Source: Zygnema cylindricum (taxonomy: Eukaryota > Streptophyta > Zygnematophyceae > Zygnematales > Zygnemataceae). Taken from it: DNA of 64,000 nucleotides. The notes under the pieces are model-generated. The model searched no databases. It worked only from the letters and a program-made list of their open reading frames with translations, and had not been told where the DNA came from. Positions 13,083-25,772 of this stretch are shown piece after piece (the first letter of the stretch is position 1; each line of letters begins with the position of its first letter). A program made the position numbers and the translations under genes. Location of the stretch: positions 1 to 64,000 of the forward strand of contig JBBHKE010001501.1 in assembly GCA_037447655.1 (NCBI GenBank), in the 5' to 3' direction.

Positions 13083-14310
13083 TCATCCTCTCTAAGGATT
13101 ATAGACTCTATAATATGCAGATTCATCATCATAGCCTAAAAATACACCAGGTACTGATTTTAGACTAAGCTTCCAATTAGGAAGATTATCCAAGATAAAA
13201 CATTTGCTACCAAAAACTTTAAAATGACTGACATTTGGCTTTGTGCCTGTCCACACTTCATAAGGTGTCTTACCCCTAACAGCTCAAGTTTCCACTCTAT
13301 TTTTGATGTAGGTAGAACAATGAAAAGCTTCCCTCCAAAACTTTGGATCCACACCTTTATGGGCCATCATAGATCGAGCAGATTCAGTCAAAGTCCGATT
13401 AAGTCTCTCGGCAACACCATTTTGTTTGGTGTGTACAGAGCAGTAAATTCACGAGAGATGCCATTCTCTTTCAAAAAATCAGCAAATGCATGAGACACAT
13501 ACTCTCCACCATTATCCGTTCGCAAAGCAAGAATAGATTTGCCGTGAAGTTTCTTCGCCCAGATTTTGTAGTGCTTAAAGTGAGTGAAGACTTCTCCCCT
13601 TCTCCTTCATGAAGTATAGGCGACTATAATCGGGAGTAATCGTCTGTAAAGGTGACAAAGAAGCTGCTGCCACCAAGAGAGGGAACTTTGGAAGGGCCGA
13701 AGACATCAGAGTGAATAATACCAAGGAGATATGTGGCTCGATGATCAGAAACTTGTGGTAGAGGAAGCTTGTGAAGCTTTCCGAGAGCACAACCATCACA
13801 AACATGGGACTTTTTTTGACCAAGCTTGACTACCCTCTATCATATTATGGTTTATCATCTTAGTAAGTCTCTCATGGTGCACATGACCAAGCCTTTTATG
13901 CCACAAAACATTATCACATAGGACACTGGGGTACGCAAAATCAATTTTATTAGCCAGGTCCATGCGGTACAAAAAGTTTGTGGCCTCTAGTTCCTACTAG
14001 AGCTACTCTTCCATTCTTGCTCACTATTTTCTTGCCATTTTTCTGGAGAACCTCAAAGCCTTTGCTTTCAGCTACAGACGTAGAAAACAGATTTTTTCTT
14101 GAACTTTGGAACATACAAGACATCATACAAAGTTCTCTTAACAACCTTTCCATCTATCACACCATCGAGATCTATGTTTCCTTTGGCATTTGATTCAACA
14201 GCATAGCCACAAGCATAAAAGATCTGACGTAAAGGAATAGAAGACATCTCCTTAAACCAAGACTTTTCTCCAACACATGTGTGAAGAGCTGCCGGAATCC
14301 ATTATCCATC
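13083..14310 (-). pseudogene. copia protease and integrase (copy II)
   Basis: The protease motif WIMDSGSSSHM reads intact near 14290. Integrase is homologous throughout, but broken into short frames (13950-14153, 13575-13823, 13160-13354) by small insertions such as an extra base in the CTTCTCCCCTT tract near 13597. The glutamate region (NGVAER) and the C-terminal GKxPNV segment are recognisable in different frames. Confidence 0.85.
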
Positions 14311-14389
14311 GAGGTCCTTTTTCTCCTTCCATCATGTCGAGTTTGGCGAAAGCAAAGAACTCTTTGTCATCAGTTTTTTGGAAAACTGA

Positions 14390-15240
14390 TCACATCAGGT
14401 GTCGTTTCCTCGGTCTTTTTCTTCTCCAATTCCGTATCCTCCGCTGAAAATGCAACAATTTTATTCGGAGGTTTTGGGAAATGGGAGGTCCGCAGTGTCT
14501 CCATCTTTTCGGAAAGGTACCTGTTTTAAGAGATTTTATATACAAAGGACAAGCTATGAAGGAGTGACCATTAGTATAGCAATAAACACATTTCTCAAAT
14601 TGAGGATTAAACTGATTCCATTTATTTCTACTTTCCCTCTGAAACTGAGCCGTAAATGCTACAGCTGGTTTTCCAAATCCTAAAACTGTTTGAGTAGCCT
14701 CTTCTGCCAAGATAAACTCTATAGCTGCTTGCAAATTCCAAAGAGGTTTAGAAAATTTTTTCATTTCATCAAAGGCTCCTTTGTATTCATTAGGAAGCCC
14801 TTTTATGAGAATTATGGCTTGATGATAAAGGGAGAAAGTCCTCCCAGAACATGCATTTTCTGACAGTATCATTCCAAACCGATTAGTGTACTCCACCATG
14901 GTACCACCTGTGTACTTATACTCATAGATTTGACTAGCAGTTATAATCTCATGCTGGTCACTAGCTTTAAGATAAGAAGATTTCAATGCATCCCACAAAT
15001 CTGATGCCTTTGTAACATTAATATATGTCATATGCAATTCTTTTGATATCATAAGCTTTACTAAATGCAAAGCTTGGTCAATTTTCTGATCAAAGATGGC
15101 ATCAGATTCTGCCAATGATCCATTTAACACATCAATAAGCTTCACTTCCTTGAAGCAAGACTTAACCAAATATGCCCAATACAGATATTCACGTCCATCA
15201 AAGACCGGAATCGTGAAGGTGGGCCCGTGACGTGTTGTTC
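14390..15240 (-). pseudogene. copia gag (copy II), best-preserved gag of the array
   Basis: A frame of 259 codons (14390-15169) carries the gag core: VKLIDVLNGS, LWDALKSSYLKASDQH, then a CCHC zinc knuckle of spacing CX2CX4HX4C (CVYCYTNGHSFIAC). The N-terminal part lies in another frame upstream, toward 15240, with a frameshift between. Gag would form the particle core and bind element RNA. It ends before the protease in a shifted frame. Confidence 0.87.
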
Positions 15241-15342
15241 TGAGACAACTGAGAACAACACAACTGCTGGCACTAAAGAAAAGAAGATGCAGCAGTAGTC
15301 ATCGTAGAACAAATCAAGAGAGGAAGCTTCCACAAATACCGA

Positions 15343-16016
15343 TGGCTGAACAGCAACTTTGACAGACTATAACTTTCAGAAAAACATTCTAATCGTTTTG
15401 AAAGTTTACCACAGTGTAGATATAGTAAAAATGAACACACACAGAAAAAGTCAATCAATTTCGCTTACAGATCTGTGAGATATGTAGAAATGAAATTACA
15501 TAAAACTGAGTGTACAATTTTCATATCATTTGTTCCTAAAAATCAAATTCACTAAGTCCTACTTCTATACACCGAAACTATACTAAGCTGTACTAAGTCG
15601 TATATCTAACATTCTATCAAAACAAATAATTCACCATGAACAAAGCTCTATTCTACCAAATATTTACACCGAAGTTCACACAACGTAAAGTGATAATGAT
15701 CTAGTCAGGCCTTGTCACTATTTGTTGGCGGCGGCTGTGAGCGGTCTGATTAGAGGATTTGGCACCGTGGAGCTCACTTCAGGAAGTCTTGTGGTCCTGC
15801 CGAATTTCTGTATGTCCACGGAGGACATACTCACGCATTCTCCTAAGTGACAACGCGTGTCCCAAGTGTGAATGGACCGTGAACTCCTAACTTCACTGTC
15901 ACACTAATTTTGGTATGTACTAAACAAAACTCAACCAAAAATAGCTTAAGTCTTGAACTGCTCTCTCTCCCTCAGAGCTGAAGCATAGAGAGGACTAAAG
16001 CTTTCTAAAAATAACA
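15343..16016 (-). repeat. Family 1 LTR, copy 2
   Basis: A single LTR of about 674 bp lies between copies III and II. The minus-strand start TGTTATTTTTAG at 16016 follows the polypurine end TTTAGGGGAG of copy III. It keeps the segment near 15620-15660 (AACAAATAATTCACC and following) that LTRs 1 and 3 have lost. Confidence 0.85.
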
Positions 16017-16039
16017 CTCCCCTAAAGCTTTAGACTCTG

Positions 16040-17514
16040 CTAGTCACTCAGTCCACATGCCTCTCTACAGAACTTCAATTTGGGAGCAAGTAAGGGTTTT
16101 GTCATCATATTAGTCACCATTTGCTCATCCGGTAAATAACTCAACTTAAGGACTTTTCCCATCACCATTTCTCTTACAAAATGTAGCTTGATATCAATGT
16201 GCTTACTCTTAAAGTGATGACTGGAATTAGATGCAATAGCAATTGCTGCCTGATTGTCACACCACACTATCTGTGGTCTTAATTGCATAAAGAGAAGCTC
16301 TTGGAGAAGAGATTTTATCCAAAGTAACTCCTTAACTACCGAGCAAGCAGCCATGTACACAGCCTCCATGGTAGATTGAGTTGTTAACTTTTGAAGTTTA
16401 CTGCTCCAGCAGTAAGTTCCACTTCCGATCTTCAAAATGTATCCAGTGGTGGAGCGTTGGCTAAGCATATCTTCGTAGCTTGCATCGCTCCATGTATGAA
16501 TTTTGACTTCCCCTCCACCGAGAGAGAGTCTAAGATTATGAGTTCCTGCAAGATAACGAAAAACTCTCTTTGCTGCCTCATAGTCCGACTTCCTTGGAGT
16601 TTGCAGGCTTCGGCTCAAGGCTCCAACCGTTGCTGCGATGTCGGGACGAGTACAGTTCATGAAATAAATGAGGCTTTTTTGACAATATGCCTGTAAAGAA
16701 TGGAGGACATAGAATCTTCCTCCCCTGAATCTAAGAAATCATCAACCAAAACACCACCATCCGTTTTCGTTCCCTCCAATTTTTGCCTGAATTCCATGGG
16801 AGTGGCACTCCCCTTTGCTTTGGACATGCCAAACTTTTATAACATGTTCTTGATTGCTTCGTTTTGAGTTAAATAAATAATTTTCTGTTTCATGTCCCTT
16901 TCTACTTGAATTCCTAGAATATACTTAGCCTCACCCAAGTCTTTCATTTCAAACCGAGAATTTAGAGCTGATTTTATTTTATTAATCTCATTGATGGATT
17001 TACTAATCAGTAGCAAATCATCTACAAAAACTGCCATATAACTCACTCCATCATCACCTTGCATTACATAGAATGACTGATCCCTACTGATCCTGGTAAA
17101 GCAAAGATAAGTTAAAAACTCATCTAAATTCAGGTTCCATTGCCTCGGAGTTTGTTTCAGACAATACAGGGACTTCAAGAGTTTACAGACCTGAATTTCT
17201 TTCCTTTTTTCTGCATACATCTCTGGCTTGTTTATGTAAATTACTTCTTCCAAATCACCATGCAAGAAAGCCGTCTTAACATCCATCGGATGCAATTCCA
17301 TATCCTCTATTGCAGTAAGAGATAGCAAAACTCTAACAGTAGGAAAGCCAACCACAGGAGAGAAGGTCTCTTTATAGTCAATTCCCTTCTTTTGGCTAAA
17401 TCTCTTAGCAACCAGTCTAGCTTTATATCTCTCAATAATATTATCAGGATTCAATTTTAATTTGAAGACCCACTTACAACCGATAGCTTTCCTGTTCGGC
17501 TGGGAGCTCCACAA
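16040..17514 (-). pseudogene. copia RT and RNase H (copy III)
   Basis: A 225-codon frame (16837-17514) covers RT from [13 protein letters not shown] through GIDYKETFSPVV to YMAVFVDDLLLIS, so the catalytic box is FVDD, not YVDD. A 206-codon frame (16040-16660) covers the end of RT and RNase H: NCTRPDIAA, HTWSDASYEDM, STMEAVYMAA (the catalytic Glu of AEYMA replaced in context, with V for E) and WCDNQAAIAIA. A frameshift near 16680 and a gap separate the two. Confidence 0.9.
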
Positions 17515-19190
17515 GTTCCCAAGTTTGGGCTTCCATAATTGACTTTATCTCTTCATTTGCAGCCGAGATCCAATGATCCTTTTCAGGAACGGAAAAAGCT
17601 TCATGAATAGTAAGCGGCTCCCCTGCTTGCAGAAAAAGCATCTCCACTCGGTCGCCACGAAGGCGGCTGCTTTGCTTTCTTCCCCCCGAAAACTTTGACG
17701 GGAGAACTGTTGGTCCCCTAGCGTTCCGCAAAGGGCGTGTAGTGGTAGCACCTACTCTAAAAGTAGGATCTGACGGCTCAGAGACATTCGGAAGAGAGGT
17801 AGAGGAAGTAGAAGGAGTTGGAGTAAAAGGTTCCTGCTCAAGAATGATATACTGTTGTATTTTCTCATTCCTTTGAGCTGCATCCTTACTAAAAACATCC
17901 ACAGATTGACTCTCTTCTTTAATGTGAATATTCCTGGCTGTCTGAAGGCATCCTCTCTGAGGGTTATACACTCTATAACCTGCAGATTCATCATCATAGC
18001 CTAAGAAAACACCAGGTACAGATTTTGGACTAAGCTTCCAATTAGGAAGATTATCCAAGATAAAGCATTTGCTTCCGAAGACTCTAAAATGACCAACATT
18101 TGGTTTTTTGCCTGTCCATTCTTCATAAGGTGTTTTACCTTTAACAACTCGGGTTTCTACTCTATTTTTGATGTAGAAAGCACAATGAAAAGCTTCTCCC
18201 CAAAACTTTGGATCCACACCTTTATCGGCCATCATAGAGCGAGCACATTCAGTCAAAGTTCGATTAAGTCTCTCGGCCACACCATTTTGTTCTGGTGTGT
18301 ACGGAGCATTAAATTCACGAGAGATGCTATTTTCTTTCAAGAAATAAGCAAAGGCATGGGATACATACTCTCCACCATTATCCGTCCACAGAGCAAGAAT
18401 AGATTTGCCGTGAAGTTTCTCCGCCCAGATTTTGTAGTGCTAAATTGAGTGAAGACTTCTTTCTTCTCTTTCAGGAAGTATAGGCGACTGTACCGGGAGT
18501 AGTCCTCTATAAAGGTGACAAAATAACGCCTGCCACCAAGAGAGAGAACTTTGGAAGGGCCGAACACATCACAGTGAATAATACCAAGGAGATCTGTGGC
18601 TCGATGATCAGAAACTTGTGGGTGGGGAAGCTTGTGAAGCTTTTCGAGAGCACAACCATCACAAACATGAGACTCTTTTTGACCTAGCTTAACTCCCTCT
18701 ATCATATCATTTTTTATCATCTTAGTAAGTTTCTCATGATGCACATAACCAAGTCTTTTATGCCACAAAACATTATGACATAGGACACTGAAGTAAGCAA
18801 AATCAATTTAATTAGCCAAGTCCATGCGGTACAAAAATTTTAGGCCTCTAGTTCCTACTACAACTACTCTTCCATCCTTGCTCACTATTTTCTTGCCATT
18901 TTTTTGGAGAACCTCAAAGCCTTTGCTTTCAGCTACACACGTAGTAAACAGATTTTTCTTAAACTTTGGAACATACAAGACATCGTACAAAGTTCTCTTA
19001 ACAACCACTCCATCTATCACACAATCTAGATCTATATTTCCATTGCGATTTGATTCAACAGCTAGCCACAAGCATAGAAGATCCGACGTAAATGAATAAA
19101 AGACATCTCTTTAAACCAAGACTTGTTCCAGCACATGTGTGAAGAGCTGTCGAAATCCATTATCCATCGGAGGTCCTTTTCTCCTTCCAT
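17474..19190 (-). pseudogene. copia protease and integrase (copy III)
   Basis: The protease motif is altered: WIMDFDSSSHM near 19150 in place of DSGSSSHM, so the catalytic DSG is lost. The integrase zinc finger is complete (WHKRLGYVHHEKL ... CDGCALEKLH), and HCDVFGP carries the first Asp. Frames run 18808-19071, 18337-18768 and 17474-18340. The last has 288 codons and includes NGVAERLNRT, the GKKPNVGHFRVFG domain and the linker into RT. A frameshift falls between the second and third catalytic residues. Confidence 0.88.
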
Positions 19191-19239
19191 CATGTCGAGT
19201 TTGGCAAAGGCAAAGAACTCTTTGTCATCAGTTTTCAAA

Positions 19240-20150
19240 AATTGGTCACATCAGGTTTTTCTTCCTCGATCTTCTTCTTCTCCAATTCCGTATCCTCCGC
19301 TGAAAACGCAACAGTTTTATTTGGGGGTCTTTGAGGAATAGAAGGTCCGCGATGTCTTCATCCTTTCCGGAAGATACCTGTTTCAAGAGCTTTTATATAC
19401 AAAGGACAAGCTCTGAAAGAGTGACCATCGGTATAACAATAAACACATTTCTCAAACTGAGGATTAAACTCATTCCATTGATATCTAATTTCCCTCTGAA
19501 ATTGAGCCGTGAAGGTTACAGCTGTTTTCCTAGATCAAAAAATTGTTTGAGTGGCTTCTTCTGACAAGATAAACTCTATAGCTGTTTACAAATTCCAAAG
19601 AGGTTTGGACAATTTTTTCATTTCATCCGAGGCTCCTTTATATTCACTAGGTAGCCCATTTAAGAGATTCATGGCCTGATGATAAGGGGAGAAACTCCCC
19701 CCAGAACATGCATTTTCTGACAATAACATTCGAAACCAATTAGTGTATTCCACCATGCTACCGCCTGTGTACTTATACTCATAGATCTGACCAGCAGTTA
19801 TAATCTCATGCTGGTCACTAGCTTTAACATAAGAAGATTTCAATGCATCCCACAAATCTGATGCCTTTGCAACATTAATATATGTCATATGCAATTCTTT
19901 TGATATCATAAGCTTTACTAAATGCAAAGCCTGGTCATTTTTCTGATCAAAACTGGCATCAGATTCTGCCAATGATCCATTTAACACATCAATAAGTTTC
20001 ACTTGCTTGAAGTAAGACTTAAACCAAATCTGCCCAATACAGATATTCACGTCCATCAAAGACCGGAATTCGTAAAGGCGGGCCCGTGACCTGTTGTTCT
20101 GAGACAAGTGCTGGTACTAAAGATGAAGAAGATGCAAGCAGTAGTCATCG
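19240..20150 (-). pseudogene. copia gag (copy III)
   Basis: A 173-codon frame (19586-20107) covers the N-terminal and central gag: FKQVKLIDVLNGS, MISKELHMTYINVAKASDLWD and SDQHEIITAGQIYEYKY. The zinc-knuckle part (near 19430-19450) is out of frame downstream. Stops near 19580 separate the parts. Confidence 0.85.
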
Positions 20151-20188
20151 TAGAACAAATCAAGAGAGGAAGCTTCCACAAATACCGA

Positions 20189-20836
20189 TGGCTGAACAGA
20201 CACTTTGACAGACTATAACTTTCAGAAAAATTATCCAAACGTCCTGGAAATATGTCACAGTGTAGATAACATACAAAGGAACACACACAAAAAATTTCAA
20301 TCAATTCCGCTTACAAATCTGTGAGATATGTAGAAATGAAATTACATAAAACTGAGTGTACAGTTTTCATATCATTTGTTCCTAAAATCAAATTCACTAA
20401 GTCCTACTTTTATACACCGAAACTACACTAAGCTTTACGGAAGCATTCCAGCCGTACATCTAACATTCTATCACAAATATTTACACCGAAGTTCAGACAA
20501 CGTAAAGTGATAATGATCTAGTCACGCCTCGTCACTATTTGTTGGCGGCGGCTGTCAGCGGTCCGATTAGAGGATTTGGCACCGTAGAATTGACTTCACG
20601 AAGTCCATTGGTCCTGCCAAATTTCCGTTCGTCCAACGGAGGACATAACTCACCGCATTCTCCCAAGTGACCGACACGTGTCCAAGTGTGAATGAACCGT
20701 GAACTCCCAACTTCACTGTCACACTAATTTTGGTAAGTAATGAACCGAACTCAACCAAAAATAGCTTAAGTCCTAAACAACTCTCTCTCCCTCACAGCTA
20801 AGGCATAGAGAAGACTAAAGCTTTCTAAAAACAACA
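20189..20836 (-). repeat. Family 1 LTR, copy 3
   Basis: A single LTR of about 648 bp lies between copies IV and III. The minus-strand start is TGTTGTTTTTAG at 20836, after the polypurine end TTTAGGGGAG. A TATAAAAG box lies near 20405-20412 on the minus strand. It shares with LTR 1 the deletion after CATTCTATCA (about 20470). Confidence 0.85.
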
Positions 20837-20859
20837 CTCCCCTAAAGCTTTAGACTCTG

Positions 20860-22400
20860 CTATTCACTCAGTCCACATGCCTCTCTACAAAACTTTAATT
20901 TGGGAGCAGGTAAAGGTTTCGTCATCATATGAGCCACCATTTGCTCATCCAGTAAATAACTCAACTTCAAGACTTTTCCCATCACCTTTTCTCTTACAAA
21001 GTGTAGCTTGACATCAATGTGCTTACTCTTAGAGTGATGACTGGGATTAGATGCAATAACGATTGCTGCCTGATTTTCACACCACACTATCTATGGTCCA
21101 GATTGCTTAAAGAGAAGCTCTTGGAGAAGAGGCCTTTACCCAAAGTAACTCCTTAACTGCCGAGGTGGCAGCCATGTACTCAGCCTCTATGGTAGATTGA
21201 GCTATTACCTTATGAAGTGCGCTAGTCCAAGAGAAGGTTCCACTTCCGATCTTCAAAATGTATCCGGTGGTGGAGCGTCGGCTCGGCATATCTCCGTAGC
21301 TTGCATAGCTCCATGTATGAATTTTGACTTCCTCTCCACCGAGAGAGAGTCAAAGTTTTCGAGTTTCTGCAAGATAACAAAGAACTCTCTTTGCTGCCTC
21401 ATAGTTTGACTTCCTTGGATTTTGCAGGCTTCAGCTTACGGCTCCAACCGCTGCTGCGATGTGGAGACAAGTACAATTCAAGAAATAAATGAGGCTTCCG
21501 ACAATCTGCCTGTAAGGAATGGAGGACAAAGAATCTGCCTCTCCTGAATCTAAGAAATCATCAACCAAAACACCACCATCCGTTTTCGTTCCCTCCAATT
21601 TCTACTTGAATTCCATAATAGTGGCACTCCCTTTTGCTTTTGACATGCTAAACTTTTCTAACATGTTCTCGATATCTTCTTTTTGAGTTAATAATATAAT
21701 TTTCTGTTTCTTGTCTCTTTCTACTTGAATTCCTAGAATATACTTAGCCTCACCCAAGTCTTTCATTTCAAACTGGGAATTCAAAGCTGATTTTATTTTA
21801 TAAATCTCATTGATGGATTTGCTAATCAGTAGCAAATCATCTACATACATTTTGCCACATAAATCACTCCATCATCACCTTGCATTACATAGACTGAGTG
21901 ATATGAATTGATCCTGGTAAAGCCAAGATTGGTTAAAAACTCATCTAACTTCAGGTTCCATTGTCTCGGAGCCTGTTTCAGACCATACAAGGACTTCAAC
22001 AGTTTACAGACCAGGTTTTCTTTCCCTTTTTCTGCATACATCTCTAGCTGCTTCATATATATTACTTCCTCCAAATCACCATGTAAGAAAGTCGTCTTAT
22101 TATCCATCTGATACAATTCCATATCCTATATTGCAGCAAGAGATAGCAAAACTCTAATAGTAGGAAAGCGGACCACAAGAGAGAAGGTCTCTTCATAATC
22201 AATTCCCTCCTTTTGGCTAAATCCCTTAGCAACCAGTCTTGTTTTATATCTCTCAATTGTATTATCAGGTTTCAATTTTAATTTGAAGACCCACTTACAA
22301 CCAATAGCTTTCCGGTTCGGTGGGAGCTCCACAAGTTCCCAAGTTTGGGCTTCAATAATTGACTTTATCACCTCATTTGCAGCGGAGATCCAATGATCCT
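20860..22400 (-). pseudogene. copia RT and RNase H (copy IV)
   Basis: Short frames at 22126-22371, 21841-22122 and 21602-21850 carry [33 protein letters not shown] and YVDDLLLIS, with an extra-base frameshift just before YVDD at about 21850. RNase H pieces lie at 21107-21289 (STIEAEYMAA) and 20860-21087, where WCENQAAIVIA has Glu for the usual Asp of CDNQAA. It is not translatable as a unit. Confidence 0.88.
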
Positions 22401-22420
22401 TTTCAAGAACATAAAAAGCT

Positions 22421-24005
22421 TCATGAATAGAAAGCGGCTCCCCTTTGCTTACAAAAAAACACTCTCAACTGGGTCACCTCGAAGGCGGCTGCTTTGCCTT
22501 CTTCCCCCCGGAAAATCTGACGCGGGAACGGTTGGTTCCTTAGATTGCCGCACAAGCGTGTATTCGGAGGAGCATCGACAGAAGGAACAGCTCCAGAAAG
22601 AGTATTAGACGGCCCAGAGGCATTTGGGAGAGAGGTAGAAGAAGTAGAAGAGGATGGAGTAAAAGGTACCCTGCTCACAATGATATACTCTTGTATTTTC
22701 TCATTCCTTTTAGCTGCATCCATGGTAAAAACGTTAACAAATTGACTTTCTTCTTTACTCTGAATATTCCTGGCTATTTGAAGGCATCCTCTCTGAGGAT
22801 CATAAACTCTATAACCTGCAGATTCATCATCATAGCCTAAAAAGACACTAGGTACAGATTTTGGACTAAGCTTCCAATTAGGAAGATTATCCAAGATAAA
22901 ACACTTGCTACCAAAAACTCTAAATTGACTGCCATTTGGCTTTCTGCCTGCCCCCCATAATAAGGTGTCTTACCCCTAACAGCTCGGGTTTCCACTCTAT
23001 TACTGATGTAGGAAGCACAATGAAAATCTTCCCCTCAAAACTTTGGATCCTCACTTTTATCGACCAACATAGATCGAGCACAGTCAATCAAAGTCCGATT
23101 AAGTCTCTCGGCAACAACATTTTGTTTCGGTGTGTACGGAGCAGTAAATTCACGAGAGATGTCATTTTCTTTCAAAAAATCAGCAAAGGCATGAGATACA
23201 TACTCTTCACCATTATCCGTCCGCAAAGCAAGAATAGATTTGCCGTGAAGTTTCTCCGCCCAGATTTTGTAGTGCTTAAAGTGAGTGAAGACTTCTCTCT
23301 TCTCCTTCATGAAGTATAGGCAACTATACCGGGAGTAATCGTCTGTAAAGGTGACAAAGAACGGATTCCACCCAGAGAGGGAACTTTAGAAGGGCGGAAA
23401 ACATCAGAGTGAATAATACCAAGAACATCTGTGGCTCGGTGATCAGAAACTTGTGATATGGGAAGCTTGTGAAGCGTTCTGAGAGCACAACCATCACACA
23501 CATGAAATTCTTGTTGACCAAGCTTGACTCCCTCTATCATGTCATGCTTTATCATCTTAGTAAGTCTCTCATGATACACATGACCAAGTCTTTTATGCCA
23601 TAAAACATTATCACATAGGACACTGGAATACGCAAAATCAATTTTATTAGCCAGGTCCATGCGGTACAAAAAGTTTGGGCCACTTGTTCCTACTAGAGCT
23701 ACTCTTCCATTCTTGCTCACTATTTTCTTGCCATTTTTCAAGAGAGCCTCAAAGCCTTTGCTTTCAGCTACAGACGTAGAAAACATATTTTTCTTGAACT
23801 TTGGAACATATAAGACATCATACAAAGTTCTTTTAACAACCTTTCCATCTATCACACAATCCAGATCTATGTTTCCTTTGGCATTTGATTCAACGACATA
23901 GCCACAAGCATAAAAGATCTGACATAAAGGAATAGAAGACATCTCCTTAAACTAAGACTTGTTCCACCATATGTTTGAAGAGCTGCCGGAATCCATTATC
24001 CATCC
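22421..24005 (-). pseudogene. copia protease and integrase (copy IV)
   Basis: The protease box near 23990 reads WIMDSGSSSN, so the usual His after the Ser run is Asn. A 211-codon frame (23307-23942) covers the integrase zinc finger (WHKRLGHVYHERL ... CDGCALRTLH) and HSDVFRP. A second frame (23035-23310) has RTDNGEEY and QNVVAERLNRT. A third (22421-22894) has the C-terminal domain with FLGYDDESAGYRVYDP. Frameshifts separate all three. Confidence 0.88.
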
Positions 24006-24229
24006 GAGGTCGTTTTCCCATTCCATCATGTCGAGTTTGGCAAGAGCAAAAAACTCTTTGTCATCAGTTTTTGGAAAACTGAGCACATGAGGTGTCGTTT
24101 CCTCGGTCGTTTTCTTCTTCAATTCGGTATCCTCCGCTGAAAATGCAACAGTTTTATTCGAAGGTTTTTGGGAAATGGGAGGTCCGCGGCGTCTCTATCC
24201 TTTTCGAAAGGTACATATTTCAAGAGCAT

Positions 24230-25010
24230 TTATATATAAAAGACAAGCTCTGAAGGAGTGACCATCAGTATAGCAATAAACACATTTCTCAAACTGAGGA
24301 TTAAACTGATTCCTTTGATATCTACTTTCCCTCTAAAACTGAGCCGTAAATGCTACAGCTGGTTTTCCAAATCCTAAAACTGTCTGAGTAGTCTCTTCTG
24401 CCAAGATAAACACTATAGTATTTTGCAAATTCCAAAGAGGTTTAGACAATTTTTTCATTTCATCTGAGGCTCTTTTATATTCATTAGGAAGCCCCTTTAG
24501 GAGAATCATGGCCTGATGATAAGGGGAGAAAGTCCCCCCAGAACATACATTTTCTGACAGTAACACTCGAAACCGATTAGTGTATCCACCATGCTACCAC
24601 CTGTGTACTTATACTCATAGATCTGACCAGCAATTATAATCTCATGCTGGTCACTAACTTTAACATAAGAAGATTTCAATGCATCCCACAATTATGATGC
24701 CTTTGTAACATTAATATATTCATATGCAATTCTTTTGATATCATAAGTTACACTAAATGCAAAGCTTGGTAATTTTTGTGATCAGAGCTAAGATCAGATT
24801 CTGTTATGGATCCATTTAACACATCAATAAGTTTCACTTGCTTGAAGTAAGACTTAACCAGGTCTCCCCAATAAAGATATTCACGTCCATCAAAGACCAA
24901 AATTCGTGAAGGCGGGCTCGTAACCTGTTGTTCTAAGACAACTGCTGGTACTGAAGATGAAGAAGAAGTAGCAGTAGTAGTCATTGTAGAACAAATCAAG
25001 AGAGGAAGCT
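24230..25010 (-). pseudogene. copia gag (copy IV)
   Basis: Gag pieces lie in three frames. 24748-25038 holds the N-terminus with serine run, VTSPPSRILVFDGREYLYWGDL and VKLIDVLNGS. 24506-24691 and 24333-24566 hold the centre. The zinc-knuckle region near 24260-24290 is recognisable only at the nucleotide level. The lesions differ from those of copies I to III. Confidence 0.82.
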
Positions 25011-25024
25011 TCCACAAATACTGA

Positions 25025-25772
25025 TAGCAAAAAAACAACTTTGACAGACAATTACTTTCAACGCAGGGTCAAAATAGTCCTACAAATATACCACAGTGTA
25101 GACAACATACAAAGGAACATATATAAAATTTCACTTAATTTTCCTCACGGATCTTTGAGATATTCAGAGGTGAAATTCCATAAAACTGAGTGTACAGTTT
25201 TTCATATCATTTGTTCCTAATGAATCAAAATACACTAAGTCCTACTTCTATACACAGAAACTACACTAAGCTATATAGAAGCATTCTAGCCGTCCATCTA
25301 ACATTCTAACACAACAAATACTGTGAGTATACCTGTGTACTGAAGGTATGTCATAAACCACATTCTCAACACTAAACAACTAATTCACTACAGTCAAAAA
25401 TTCTGTTCTACCAAATATTTACACCGAAGTTCAGACAACGTAAAGTGATAGTGATCTAGTTAAGCATCGTCAGTATTTGTTGGCGGTGGGTGTCAGCCGT
25501 CCGATTAGAGGATTTGGCACCATAGATGTGACTTCACGAAGTCCCGTGGTCTCGCCGAATTTCCGTACGTCCACGGAGGACATACTCACGCATTTCTCTC
25601 AAGTGACGACGCGTGTCCCAAGTGCGAATGTACCATGAACTCCCAACTTCACTGTCACACTAATTTTGGTAAGTACTGAACCGAACTCAACCAAAAATAA
25701 CTTAAGTCATGAACAACTCTCTCTCCCTCACAACTGAGGCATAGAGAGGACTAAAGCTTTCTAAAAACAACA
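25025..25772 (-). repeat. Family 1 LTR, copy 4, outer end of the array
   Basis: This LTR of about 748 bp is the 5' LTR of the whole array and the longest of the four, with a segment at about 25320-25395 absent or shortened in the others. Its minus-strand start TGTTGTTTTTAG at 25772 abuts gag of an older element, which fixes this LTR end unambiguously. The matching target duplication cannot be checked because the other array end is truncated by satellite. Confidence 0.87.

Larger units (their letters stand above)
11143..15342 (-). mobile_element. Ty1/copia family 1, internal region copy II
   Basis: A complete-length internal region of about 4.2 kb is ordered gag, protease, integrase, RT, RNase H on the minus strand. 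It has single LTRs on both sides (15343-16016 upstream, 10509-11142 downstream), each shared with a neighbouring copy. Frameshifts are frequent in integrase and RT. It is a tandem-array member and not an independent insertion, since no target duplication separates it from its neighbours. Confidence 0.9.
16017..20188 (-). mobile_element. Ty1/copia family 1, internal region copy III
   Basis: The internal region is about 4.17 kb in the same gene order as copy II. It is the most divergent sister in the integrase-RT linker: the segment near 17740-17800 has unique sequence where copies II and IV agree with each other. It has long open stretches (288, 225 and 206 codons) but a mutated protease motif and a YVDD-to-FVDD change. 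Confidence 0.9.
20837..25024 (-). mobile_element. Ty1/copia family 1, internal region copy IV
   Basis: The internal region is about 4.19 kb and is the 5'-most member of the array on the minus strand. Gene order is as in copies II and III. In integrase it matches copy I closely, and in the integrase-RT linker it matches copy II, so the array members are mosaics. It is fragmented by many frameshifts. Confidence 0.9.
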
